From: an uncultured Prevotellaceae bacterium
GTDB taxonomy: Bacteria > Bacteroidota > Bacteroidia > Bacteroidales > Bacteroidaceae
Assembly (NCBI GenBank): GCA_902800585.1
Contig: CADCEW010000004.1
Coordinates: forward strand, 1 to 64,000
DNA length: 64,000 bases
Direction of reading: 5' to 3'
The notes beneath the pieces are model-generated. The model was not told the DNA's origin. It saw only the letters and a program-made list of their open reading frames with translations, and did no database searches. Every line of letters starts with the position of its first letter. Positions within the stretch are counted from its first letter, which is position 1. Shown here one piece after another: positions 28,737 through 37,559 of this stretch. The translations under genes were made by a program, and so were the position numbers.

Positions 28737-28762
28737 ATGCGTACATTTATAGTTTCTGCCGT

Positions 28763-28770
28763 CAAAAGTA
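28763..28770 (-). promoter_or_regulatory. Predicted -7 element for the malQ-susB-pulA-GH53-susA operon
   Basis: TACTTTTG on the minus strand, 26 bp before the malQ ATG, with the upstream terminator T-run directly before it. No -33 TTG at usual spacing. The LacI-type palindrome is 55 bp further upstream. Confidence 0.55.
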
Positions 28771-28771
28771 C

Positions 28772-28803
28772 AAAAAATCCCCGTTCGGTTGAACCAAACG
28801 GGG
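28772..28803 (-). terminator. Terminator after the MFS transporter gene
   Basis: On the minus strand CCCCGTTTGGT and ACCGAACGGGG form a near-perfect stem (28803-28779, one mismatch), followed by ATTTTTT. It separates the lacI-MFS unit from the malQ operon. Confidence 0.8.
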
Positions 28804-28824
28804 AGAGATTCTCTAGTTAAAGAA

Positions 28825-28838
28825 TGCAAACGTTTGCA
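28825..28838. promoter_or_regulatory. LacI-type operator upstream of malQ
   Basis: TGCAAACGTTTGCA is a perfect 14-bp palindrome with the central CG of LacI-family operators. It is identical to the copy at 31298 and one base off the copy at 39101. It overlaps the last codons' flank of the MFS gene and lies upstream of the malQ promoter. Confidence 0.8.
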
Positions 28839-28839
28839 C

Positions 28840-30156
28840 TTATCGCTTTTCTCGGATAATGGTTACACAGACGGCTCCAACGATAAGCAAGACACCTGAT
28901 ACAATCATCATCGTGGATTGGTGACTGCCTACCAATGAGAGAACGATGCCTCCACAAAGTGCCGCAATGATTTGGGGAATACAAATGGTACCATTAAATA
29001 AACCGAGATAGGCGCCCATATGTCCATAACCTTGCAGGGCGTTGGTGACTATGGTGAATGGCATGGCAAGCATGGCAGCCCAGGCACAGCCAATCAACAG
29101 GAAGGGGATGAACTGCATATACTGGTCGTGCAGGAATGGTACCATGGCAAAGCCTACAGCGCCAATCAACAGACTGACAGTATAGGCCATCTTGATATTC
29201 TTGAACTGAGGCAGTACAGTAGCCCAGATAACAGAACCGATGGCCTGTACGGCAAAAAGCACGCCTACCCAGTTCCCTGCTGCCTGAAAGTCCTCACTCG
29301 CAGGATCGGTCGAGTTCCATACAGTTTCAGCAATGGCACCAGTTGAGTAGTTCCACATATACAGGAAGGCTGCCCAGCAGAAGAACTGTACCAGTCCTAC
29401 CTTCCAGAAAGTGGCAGGTGCTTTACGCAGAAGGGTAAACCAATCACCTTTTTCATTACTCCCATTATTCTCATCACTCCTATTGCTCCCATTATACTCC
29501 GCATACTCTTTCGGATTCCATTCTTTGACTTTGGAGGTGGTGTATATGACGCAAAGAATCAGGATAGCTGCACCGATATAGAATGACCAGATGACACTGT
29601 CGGGAATCACTCCCTTTTCAGCAACATTACTGATTCCGATGAAGGTAAAGATAAAGGGGAACAGATAGCCTGCCACACTGCCTGCGTTGCAGAGAAATGA
29701 CTGGATACTGTATGCTTTAGTCTTCTGTTCTTCGTTCACCATATCGCCTACTAACATCTTGAAAGGCTGCATCGCCATATTGATACTCGTGTCGAGGAAC
29801 ATCAGGGCTATCAGTCCGAACATCATGGCCGCACTGACAGTCAGCCCTAAAGAGCCCGCATTGGGCAACAGGCACATCACGAGTACGGCAACGGTGGCTC
29901 CTATAAATAAATAAGGTATACGTCGTCCGAAACGAGTCCATGTCTTGTCACTCAGACTACCAACAATAGGCTGTACCAGGATTCCCATCAAAGGGGGTAG
30001 TATCCAGAAATAACTCAAGTTGTGCGGGTCTGCGCCTAAAGTGGCAAAGATGCGTGAGATGTTAGCACTTTGGAGTGCATAGGCAATCTGTACACCGAAG
30101 AACCCGAAACTCAGGTTCCACAAACTCCAAAACGGTAGATTCGGTTTTTGTTTCAT
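28840..30156 (-). CDS. MFS sugar transporter (SLC45/maltose permease type)
   Basis: A 438-residue, roughly twelve-helix inner-membrane carrier. It starts MKQKPNLPFWSLWNLSFGFFGVQ and has the GSLSDKTWTRFGRRIPYLF loop between helices 2 and 3, the MFS signature as seen in SLC45-like sugar/proton symporters. Context (LacI upstream, starch operons on both sides) points to maltose or maltooligosaccharide uptake. The central cytosolic loop (about residues 215-245) contains EYNGSNRSDENNGSNEKG, encoded by an ACTCCCATT-type simple repeat. It follows lacI by 27 bp on the same strand and is probably cotranscribed with it. Confidence 0.9.
   Translation of the reverse strand: MKQKPNLPFWSLWNLSFGFFGVQIAYALQSANISRIFATLGADPHNLSYFWILPPLMGILVQPIVGSLSDKTWTRFGRRIPYLFIGATVAVLVMCLLPNAGSLGLTVSAAMMFGLIALMFLDTSINMAMQPFKMLVGDMVNEEQKTKAYSIQSFLCNAGSVAGYLFPFIFTFIGISNVAEKGVIPDSVIWSFYIGAAILILCVIYTTSKVKEWNPKEYAEYNGSNRSDENNGSNEKGDWFTLLRKAPATFWKVGLVQFFCWAAFLYMWNYSTGAIAETVWNSTDPASEDFQAAGNWVGVLFAVQAIGSVIWATVLPQFKNIKMAYTVSLLIGAVGFAMVPFLHDQYMQFIPFLLIGCAWAAMLAMPFTIVTNALQGYGHMGAYLGLFNGTICIPQIIAALCGGIVLSLVGSHQSTMMIVSGVLLIVGAVCVTIIREKR
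29449..29507 (-). repeat. In-frame ACTCCCATT word repeat inside the MFS gene
   Basis: The plus strand shows variants of cattactcccattattctc, tcctattgctcccattat. The translation is YNGSNRSDENNGSNEK, low-complexity and hydrophilic, in the central loop between the two six-helix halves. Confidence 0.65.
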
Positions 30157-30183
30157 ATTTTCGTTTTTGTTTTTTCTTTTAGT

Positions 30184-31209
30184 TTATCTTGTTGTTCCTC
30201 TGATAATCAGTCGGGTTCGAACGATACGACGCTCCATCTTGTCACGGGGAATCGTTCCCTCCACATGCCCGATAAGAATGTCGGCAGCCTCTTCACCGAC
30301 CTTTACACCACGTTGCTCTACAGTCGTCAGCATCGGGTCACAAGCAACGGCACGTTGTCCGTTGGTGAAACCGCAGATAGAGATATCCTCCGGCACTCTA
30401 AATCCCATGCGTTTTGCTGTATAAAGAATACCGATGGCTGTATCATCATTAACGGCAAAGAATCCATTGGGGGGGGTATTACTTTGAAGAATCTCTGGTG
30501 TGATGGCTTCTGCGTCTGTACGATTATCACAGAAGCGCATCAGTTCTGGATCAGGTTGAATACCGTGTTTCAATAAGGCATCCTTATAACCATTGTAACG
30601 ATTCTTAGAGATTTCCAATGTCATGGAAGAACCATAGAACGCAATGCGGTTACAACCAGTCTCTATCAAGTGCGTCACAGCGTTAAAGGCACCCATATAA
30701 TCGTCAACCACTACGCGACTGGCATTCACTCCCGTACAAATGCGGTCGTAGAAGACCAATGGTACACCAGCATCAATCAGTTTCTGGAAATGGTCGTACT
30801 TCTGAGTGTCTTTCGCCTGTGATACAATGATGCCGCACACTTTATTTTCATAGAACCACTGGCAGATTCTGACCTCCTTTTCGTATTGCTCATTACTTTG
30901 TGCTACGATGATACGATAACCGTGTGCAGAGGCTTCTTCCTCAATGCCAGAAAGGATGGACGAGAAATAGTAGTGGGCAAATTCAGGGATGATGACTCCA
31001 ATCATCTTAATCGGCTGTATCCGTGAATGGCGCAATGACTCCGCAATGACATTGGGAATGAAGTTGTGTTCTCTTGCATACTGTTGAATAGCGGCTCTCC
31101 GTTCCGCAGAGATACGGGGCGAGTCTTTCAGTGCACGAGATACAGTTGCCACGCTGATACCAAACTCGCGGGCAATATCCTTCATTGTCAAGGGAGTACG
31201 CTCTTCCAT
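30184..31209 (-). CDS. LacI-family transcriptional regulator of starch genes
   Basis: A 341-residue repressor-type protein. The N-terminal helix-turn-helix (LTMKDIAREFGISVATVSRALKD split over residues 7-29) is followed by the hinge helix region (NVIAESLRHSR) and a periplasmic-binding-protein-like sensor domain (about 62-335; IGVIIPEFAHYYFSSIL, VVDDYMGAFNAVTHLI). It should bind palindromes with a central CG, and three such palindromes lie in this locus. The effector is presumably a maltooligosaccharide or sugar phosphate. Bacteroides sus loci use the unrelated membrane activator SusR; no SusR is seen here. A minus-strand TACCTTTG (31241-31234) is the likely promoter. Confidence 0.93.
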   Translation of the reverse strand: MEERTPLTMKDIAREFGISVATVSRALKDSPRISAERRAAIQQYAREHNFIPNVIAESLRHSRIQPIKMIGVIIPEFAHYYFSSILSGIEEEASAHGYRIIVAQSNEQYEKEVRICQWFYENKVCGIIVSQAKDTQKYDHFQKLIDAGVPLVFYDRICTGVNASRVVVDDYMGAFNAVTHLIETGCNRIAFYGSSMTLEISKNRYNGYKDALLKHGIQPDPELMRFCDNRTDAEAITPEILQSNTPPNGFFAVNDDTAIGILYTAKRMGFRVPEDISICGFTNGQRAVACDPMLTTVEQRGVKVGEEAADILIGHVEGTIPRDKMERRIVRTRLIIRGTTR

Positions 31210-31233
31210 TTCTCAGTTTTTAGTTTGACGATG

Positions 31234-31241
31234 CAAAGGTA
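31234..31241 (-). promoter_or_regulatory. Predicted -7 element for lacI-MFS
   Basis: TACCTTTG on the minus strand, 24 bp before the lacI ATG. It lies 57 bp from the operator at 31298, so autoregulation is possible. Confidence 0.55.
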
Positions 31242-31297
31242 AGGAAAAGTTTCTTTCCGTATTCCTCCACCTTATTTAATTTATAGTACACTCAATG

Positions 31298-31311
31298 TGC
31301 AAACGTTTGCA
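31298..31311. promoter_or_regulatory. LacI-type operator between lacI and susC
   Basis: TGCAAACGTTTGCA, a perfect palindrome identical to that at 28825. It lies between the divergent lacI and susC promoters, 56 bp upstream of the susC -7 element. Confidence 0.82.
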
Positions 31312-31366
31312 TTTTCTTAATAACGGATTTAACTCAAAAAAAGTATGAAGGAATATAAACAACTCC

Positions 31367-31374
31367 TATCTTTG
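31367..31374 (+). promoter_or_regulatory. Predicted -7 element for the susCDEF operon
   Basis: TATCTTTG, 65 bp upstream of the susC ATG. No -33 TTG at the right spacing, which suggests dependence on an activator or relief of repression. Confidence 0.55.
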
Positions 31375-31438
31375 CACTTGATTTAAATCAATTTCTCGAA
31401 AACAGAGAACTTAAAACATAACTAATTTTAAAGATTAA

Positions 31439-34400
31439 ATGATGAAGCAGGTAAACATTAAAACTCCGTTAAGGATGTTGGTCCTGATGTTAGGACTCTT
31501 TCTTTCGGCAGGAGCCTTTGCACAGATAGATGTCAAAGGCCATGTTAAGGATGCTCAGGACGAACCGATTATCGGCGCAACAGTACGTGTGGTAGGTACG
31601 CAGACAGCTACCATTACTGACTACGACGGTAATTTTGTCTTGAAGGCTGATCAAGGTGCTGACATTAGCGTGTCATATGTGGGCTATCAGACCCAGACCG
31701 TGAAGGCAGCCGCTACTCTCGAGATTATTCTTCAGGAGGACGCAACCATGTTGGAGAATGTTGTTGTTATTGGTTATGGTGTTGCCCGTAAAACAGACTT
31801 GACGGGTGCTGTCACAGCTATCAAACCAGATGAAAAGAATCATGGCTTGCAAGTTACTGCTCAAGACATGATCCAAGGTAAGATTGCCGGTGTGACTGTT
31901 AATTCAGCATCAGGTGAGCCTGGTTCAGGTGCACAAATCCGTATTCGTGGCGGTGCTTCTTTGAATGCCAGCAACAATCCTTTGATAGTGATTGACGGTA
32001 TGCCAATGGACAATAACAACACCAAAGGTATGAACAACCCGCTTTCTCTTGTTAATCCGAATGATATTGAGAGTTTTACGGTATTGAAGGACGCTTCTGC
32101 TACTGCTATCTATGGTAGCCGTGGTTCAAATGGTGTCATTATTATTACAACCAAGAAAGGTCGTAAGAATCAGGCTCCGAAAATCTCCTATAATGGAACT
32201 TTCTCTGTAAGTACAGTTTCCAAGAAATTGGATGTGATGAATGCCAATGAGTATGTTAATTTCATTAAGGACTATTATGGAGAAGATTCTGACGCCTATA
32301 GAGGTTTGGGTTGGAAGAAATATAATGAAGACGGAACTCCTGACTATGCTGCTGGAACTTTTGATACGAACTGGCAGGACGAAATTTACCGTGCAGGAAT
32401 CAGTCATGATCATAACCTGAGTGTAACTGGTGGTGTTGGTAACAACAAGTGGTCAATGCCTTATCGTGTTAGTGTTGGTTATACTAATCAGCAGGGTATC
32501 CTGAAGGGTTCTGACTATAGTCGTTTCACTGCAGGCTTCACATTGAATCCTTCATTGTTGGATGACCATTTGAATCTGAATGTCAATGCGAAGTATTCCT
32601 ATTCAAAGACAAATCCTGGTGGTCAGGGTGCTATTGGTAATGCTACCCGAATGGATCCGACTCGTCCTATAACAAGCACCGATGAGATGTTTAAGAACTG
32701 GGGAGGCTATTGGCAGTGGACAAAGCCGACAGCAGACTACGATCCGACATTCCCGTATGCCCGCAATGATGATGCTCCGATAAACCCTGTGGAGCAGATT
32801 GAGCATTATAATTTTGATAAGAGTGCTAATGTGCTTCTTGGTAATTTTGAGGCAGACTATAAGATACATGGATTAGAGGATATCCGCTTGCACATGAATC
32901 TTGCCGGTGAGTATTCTTATGGTGGTGAGTACACTAATTATGGTCCTTATAACTCGTATGCTTTCTACTATGGCAGCCAAGGTGAGGATACGGAGAAAAA
33001 GTACAATCTGATTGCTACTGCCTATGCTCAGTACTACAAGGACTTTAATAAGGACCATCATTTGGATGTGATGGCAGGTTATGAGTACAGCCGTACCAAG
33101 TATTGGGGAGACAATTGGTTTAAGAGTTATTATCCTGAGACTTATCAGGGAACGGATGATGACGGTAATCCAAAGGCAGGTACTTTGAATAGTTCTTCCG
33201 CTACAAGATGGAAAGGACAGACGGTGCTGGTCAGCTGGTATGGACGTGCCAACTACACTTTAATGGATCGTTATCTCTTTACATTTACTGCACGTTACGA
33301 TGGTTCCAGCCGTTTTGCTGATGGTCATCGTTGGGGTTTCTTCCCCTCTGCAGCCTTTGCATGGCGTCTGAAAGATGAGAAGTTCCTGAAGGATGTAGAT
33401 GCCATCAGTGATTTCAAGATTCGTCTTGGTTGGGGTAAGACTGGTCAGCAAGATACAGGTAAGGAATATTATACGCCAACTTATAAGATGACAACAGGTA
33501 ATGACCGCCTCTATCCTGTTGGCCCAGACAATCCTGGTACGCTCTTCCAGCCTATTGTCTATAATAATGACTTGACATGGGAGACGACTACTACATGGAA
33601 CTTCGGTATTGATTATGGTATGTTCGATCAGCGTTTGACCATCAACTTTGATGCTTATTATCGTAAGACCACCGATTTGCTTTGTACTCCTACGATTGCT
33701 GCTGGTCAGAATTTCGACAATAAGATGCTATTGAATGCCGGTTCGTTGAAGAACACTGGTATTGAACTTAGCATTTTAGGTAAGCCCATTCAGACCAAAG
33801 ACTGGTTCATGGAAATAGGAATGAATATTGCATATAACAAGAATAAAGTCACTGAGTTATATGGTGGTCGTGACATGATTGAGGCAGGCATGACTGTAGG
33901 TATGCAGAAGGATATCACTTATCATAAGGTAGGTCTGCCTGCCAATTCTTTCTGGGTATTCCAGCAAGTTTATGATGAGGCAGGTCGTCCGATTCAAGGT
34001 GTTTACGTAGATCGCAATGGCGATGGTACAATTGATGATAACGACCGTTATTTCTATAAGACCATTCATGCGCCATGGACTGGTGGTTTCAGTTTCAAGG
34101 TCTCTTATAAGAACTGGGACTTCGGTACCAACTTCCGCGTAAGTCTTGGAAACTATGTTTATAATAATATTATCCAAGGCAAGATGAACTCAGACGTTCT
34201 TTATAATGCTTCAAAGAGCTTCTATGAGAATAGTACTCCTGAGATTACTGCACTGAGATGGACTTCATACAACTATCCGTTGTCTGACTATTTCGTGCAG
34301 AACGCCTCTTTCCTGAAGTGTGACAATATCACATTGGGCTATAGTTTTGAGAATATCTTGAAGATGGGTAACTATCATGGTGTTTCTGGACGTGTCTATG

Positions 34401-34528
34401 TTTCATGCACGAATGCATTTACCATTACGAAGTATGACGGACTGGATCCAGAGCAAACCTCAGGTATGGAAAGCAGTGTATATCCACGTAGCCGTACCTT
34501 CCTTTTGGGACTTAACCTGAACTTCTAA
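31439..34528 (+). CDS. susC: SusC-like TonB-dependent starch importer
   Basis: A 1029-residue outer-membrane transporter. The signal peptide ends near AGAFAQ, followed by a carboxypeptidase-D regulatory-like domain (IDVKGHVKDAQDEPIIGATV...), a TonB box region (LENVVVIGYG), the plug (GKIAGVTVNSASGEPGSGAQIRIRGG, VLKDASATAIYGSRGSNGVIIITTKKG) and a barrel ending GLNLNF. It forms a lidded complex with SusD and imports maltooligosaccharides. Two adjacent ATG codons (31439, 31442) could start it. The long A+T leader carries the LacI operator far upstream. The susD gene follows after 20 bp. Confidence 0.95.
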   Translation: MMKQVNIKTPLRMLVLMLGLFLSAGAFAQIDVKGHVKDAQDEPIIGATVRVVGTQTATITDYDGNFVLKADQGADISVSYVGYQTQTVKAAATLEIILQEDATMLENVVVIGYGVARKTDLTGAVTAIKPDEKNHGLQVTAQDMIQGKIAGVTVNSASGEPGSGAQIRIRGGASLNASNNPLIVIDGMPMDNNNTKGMNNPLSLVNPNDIESFTVLKDASATAIYGSRGSNGVIIITTKKGRKNQAPKISYNGTFSVSTVSKKLDVMNANEYVNFIKDYYGEDSDAYRGLGWKKYNEDGTPDYAAGTFDTNWQDEIYRAGISHDHNLSVTGGVGNNKWSMPYRVSVGYTNQQGILKGSDYSRFTAGFTLNPSLLDDHLNLNVNAKYSYSKTNPGGQGAIGNATRMDPTRPITSTDEMFKNWGGYWQWTKPTADYDPTFPYARNDDAPINPVEQIEHYNFDKSANVLLGNFEADYKIHGLEDIRLHMNLAGEYSYGGEYTNYGPYNSYAFYYGSQGEDTEKKYNLIATAYAQYYKDFNKDHHLDVMAGYEYSRTKYWGDNWFKSYYPETYQGTDDDGNPKAGTLNSSSATRWKGQTVLVSWYGRANYTLMDRYLFTFTARYDGSSRFADGHRWGFFPSAAFAWRLKDEKFLKDVDAISDFKIRLGWGKTGQQDTGKEYYTPTYKMTTGNDRLYPVGPDNPGTLFQPIVYNNDLTWETTTTWNFGIDYGMFDQRLTINFDAYYRKTTDLLCTPTIAAGQNFDNKMLLNAGSLKNTGIELSILGKPIQTKDWFMEIGMNIAYNKNKVTELYGGRDMIEAGMTVGMQKDITYHKVGLPANSFWVFQQVYDEAGRPIQGVYVDRNGDGTIDDNDRYFYKTIHAPWTGGFSFKVSYKNWDFGTNFRVSLGNYVYNNIIQGKMNSDVLYNASKSFYENSTPEITALRWTSYNYPLSDYFVQNASFLKCDNITLGYSFENILKMGNYHGVSGRVYVSCTNAFTITKYDGLDPEQTSGMESSVYPRSRTFLLGLNLNF

Positions 34529-34548
34529 TTAATTAAAAAGGTAGAATT

Positions 34549-36276
34549 ATGAAACTCTATAATATAAAAGCAATGATTCCTGCAGTGGCACTGCTATTCA
34601 CTGCAAGCGTTACTTCCTGTATGAGTGACCTTGACGATGGAAACATCGACCCGAATGCTCAGTCTCAGGTGGATATCACAGCACTTTACAGTAAGTGTTA
34701 TGCCTGTCTCATCTTGGAAGGCAACGATGGAAATCCTGATTTCACGTCGAATGACGCTGGTAAAACGACCTTGATTCGTAATATTTATAATGCCAATGTC
34801 CTCTCAACCGATGAAGCTATTTGTTGGTGGACCGACGGTGGTTTGGAAGACTATGGAGTAAACCAGCCAACTCCAGGCTCAGATGCGATTCGTTTCCTCT
34901 ATTATCGTCTGATTATGGATGTCTCCTATTGTAACCACTATCTGGAACTGAGTGAGGCACAGGCTGATCCTGTTAAATTGGCAGAGGTACGTTTCATTCG
35001 TGCCTATCTCTATTATCAGTTGCTCGACCTCTTTGGAGATCCTGCGTTTATTCCTGTCGTTTCGGCAGATGCTCCCAAGCAGGCACATGCCTATAATGAG
35101 AAGTTTGACGAAAGTGCTTCATATACCCGTGCAGAGTTGCTGGCAATGGGTCGTGAATTCCTCTTTGGTTGGGTGAAGAATGAATTGGAGGTTGCTGAAC
35201 AGAACCTGATGGATGCTCAACCAAAGACAGATACTGATGCTAATTACGGACGTGTTGACAAGGCTGCCGCTTGGTTACTCCTGAGTCGTCTGTATCTGAA
35301 TGCAGGAACTTATCTGAATGATGACGGACAGAATAATCCACATTGGGATAAGGCTTTGGAGTATGCGGAGAAAGTGATTAAATCAGGTTACTCTCTGTTT
35401 GACGACTCCAAGATGTCTTCTGCTGCAAAGCAAAATGGTTATAAGCCCTATGACTTGCTGTTTATGGGTGACAATGGCTCTAATGGTTCAAGTTGTGAGG
35501 CTATCTTCCCCTTGCTGCAAGATGGTAAGATTACAAAGGCATGGGGTGGCTCTTTATTCTGGATTGCCGCTATGTGGAATCCTGAAATGGCTACCGTTAC
35601 AGATTTAGGTCCTGGAACGACAGCAAACAACTGGTCTGGTATGCGAGCCCGTCCTCAGTTGATAGAGAAGTTCACCAACAATCCTAATTCGTTTGTCGGT
35701 AAGACAGCTATGGAGATTCGTGCTATGGGTATAGACGATCGTGCCATCTTCTGGGGTAAGGATCATACCTTGTCTGTACTGCCGAATAACTCAGAGGGTT
35801 TCTATCATGGTCTGACTACCCCGAAATGGAACAACAACTATTCTAATGGCGGTACTCCTCATGATACCTATGATGTGGACACCGACTTCTTCTTGTTCCG
35901 TGTTGCTGAGGCTTATCTGAATGCTGCTGAGGCAGACATGCACTTGAATGGTGAGAATTCTGCAAAGGCTAAGGGCTACATGGATGCCATCCGCACTCGT
36001 GCTCATGCTGGTACGCTTCAGATGTATTCGCTTGACGATGTTCTTGATGAGCGTGCCCGTGAGTTCTACTTTGAAATTATCCGTCGTCCGGACTTGATCC
36101 GCTATAATAGGTTTGGCGGTCTGAGTGTGGCTTATGGATGGGAAGGAAAAGGTGGAAACGAAGATTACACCGGTGCTCCTTTCGACAAGACCCGTAATGT
36201 ATATCCTATACCTTCTTCCGAAATCATGGCTAACAAGAATCTGACACAGATTGACGGTTACAATGAGATGGAGTAA
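34549..36276 (+). CDS. susD: SusD-like starch-binding lipoprotein
   Basis: A 575-residue surface lipoprotein of the SusD/RagB family (signal ...LFTASVTSC, Cys near residue 24). Helical TPR-like segments scaffold the glycan site; visible family features are EVRFIRAYLYYQLLDLFGDPAF (split near 145-165), AAWLLLSRLYLNAGTY and the C-terminal VLDERAREFYFEIIRRPDLIRY. It is the lid of the SusC transporter and binds starch helices. It lies directly downstream of susC and overlaps the extended frame of susE, consistent with one operon. Confidence 0.95.
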   Translation: MKLYNIKAMIPAVALLFTASVTSCMSDLDDGNIDPNAQSQVDITALYSKCYACLILEGNDGNPDFTSNDAGKTTLIRNIYNANVLSTDEAICWWTDGGLEDYGVNQPTPGSDAIRFLYYRLIMDVSYCNHYLELSEAQADPVKLAEVRFIRAYLYYQLLDLFGDPAFIPVVSADAPKQAHAYNEKFDESASYTRAELLAMGREFLFGWVKNELEVAEQNLMDAQPKTDTDANYGRVDKAAAWLLLSRLYLNAGTYLNDDGQNNPHWDKALEYAEKVIKSGYSLFDDSKMSSAAKQNGYKPYDLLFMGDNGSNGSSCEAIFPLLQDGKITKAWGGSLFWIAAMWNPEMATVTDLGPGTTANNWSGMRARPQLIEKFTNNPNSFVGKTAMEIRAMGIDDRAIFWGKDHTLSVLPNNSEGFYHGLTTPKWNNNYSNGGTPHDTYDVDTDFFLFRVAEAYLNAAEADMHLNGENSAKAKGYMDAIRTRAHAGTLQMYSLDDVLDERAREFYFEIIRRPDLIRYNRFGGLSVAYGWEGKGGNEDYTGAPFDKTRNVYPIPSSEIMANKNLTQIDGYNEME

Positions 36277-36292
36277 AACAGAGAGTATTAAT

Positions 36293-37531
36293 ATGAATTA
36301 TAAGAAACGCAATATGAAAAACAGATTATTGCTTGGCACACTGCTCATCGGCATTGCCAGTTTATTCACATCGTGTGCGGATGACAACGACTCCAATCCT
36401 TCGCTGATTCAGCCTACGGAGTTTACGTTGAATACTCCTGCATATATCAATGAGACTGTTGATCTGCTGACAACCAATGATTTGTCATTGTCATGGTCAC
36501 AGCCTAAATATACGGCAGATAATGCTCCACTTAATGTTACTTATGAAGTACAGGTGTCTTTGGACAATTCCTTCACGGTTTCTACCGCAGAGGCAGAGGC
36601 TGATGAGAGCGGCGCGACAGTTGCCGACTATGCGATTATCAATCGTACCACGACCCTTTGTAAATATCAGTTGTTGAGTGCAGACCTTGATTTGGCAATG
36701 ATGAAGATTGCTAAATGGGCAAAGAGTGAAGTGCCGGAGACACAGAAAGTATATCTGCGTGTGAATGCCTATATTCTTGAGAACACCGTTAAATTGAATC
36801 CAGTGGTATCCAATGTGGTTGAAGTGGATACGAATCCATATTATATTGAGTTGAAGGATATCCCACCAATCATGTGGTATCTCGTAGGTAATAACTTTGG
36901 AGATGGTACATGGGGTGACAAACCCGGTATCAGTAGTTTCCCGATGTTTATGCAGGCAGACTATCCTTACGACAAGACAAACGGTACTGGTGAGATTATC
37001 TATCTGAACTATTTCGATACAGATGGTTGGAAGATTCAGCCAGAAGACTTCAACTGGGACTATGGTTTCATGAGTGGCGGTAGTGCCAATACTGCAGTTT
37101 ATCGAAATGGTGGAGGTGATGCTGGTAATATCTGGGTTGAACCAGCTGGTTATTATCTGGTAACAGTCAATACTGCCAAGAATGAGTGTACAATTGTCCA
37201 GCAGGATATTACTCCGACGGTCTACGATCAGATTTGTATTACAGGTACTCCCTTTGGTTGGGGTGATGAGAATATGACTCCAGTCAACAAGAATACAGAG
37301 AACCATGTATGGAGTTATATCATGACTGTGGATGAAGGTGCTGTCGAGTCTATTAAGTTTAAGATTCCTGGCTCCTGGGATGTTAACTGGGGCTATGGCG
37401 CTGAGGATGGTGAAGTGAATGTCTGTGGTAAGGGCACTAATAACGGAAAGAATATTGGTGTGGCAGAAGGTACATGGGTTATCATGTTCAATGATATCAC
37501 AGGAGAATTCAGTATCATACCTTTAAAGTAA
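36293..37531 (+). CDS. susE: SusE-like outer-membrane starch-binding lipoprotein
   Basis: A 412-residue lipoprotein; the signal MKNRLLLGTLLIGIASLFTSC gives the lipid-modified Cys. The N-terminal Ig-like SusE domain (about residues 30-170; EFTLNTPAYINETVDLLT) is followed by two tandem beta-sandwich binding modules (about 185-310 and 310-410), the second having GTPFGWGDENMTPVNKN and FKIPGSWDVNWGYG with the aromatic residues of starch-binding platforms. It helps hold starch at the cell surface. The start at 36293 is preferred; 36314 (MKNRLLL) is the alternative, and the frame also opens further upstream inside susD. Confidence 0.87.
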   Translation: MNYKKRNMKNRLLLGTLLIGIASLFTSCADDNDSNPSLIQPTEFTLNTPAYINETVDLLTTNDLSLSWSQPKYTADNAPLNVTYEVQVSLDNSFTVSTAEAEADESGATVADYAIINRTTTLCKYQLLSADLDLAMMKIAKWAKSEVPETQKVYLRVNAYILENTVKLNPVVSNVVEVDTNPYYIELKDIPPIMWYLVGNNFGDGTWGDKPGISSFPMFMQADYPYDKTNGTGEIIYLNYFDTDGWKIQPEDFNWDYGFMSGGSANTAVYRNGGGDAGNIWVEPAGYYLVTVNTAKNECTIVQQDITPTVYDQICITGTPFGWGDENMTPVNKNTENHVWSYIMTVDEGAVESIKFKIPGSWDVNWGYGAEDGEVNVCGKGTNNGKNIGVAEGTWVIMFNDITGEFSIIPLK

Positions 37532-37559
37532 GTTTAGAAACCTTTAATTGAGATTAATT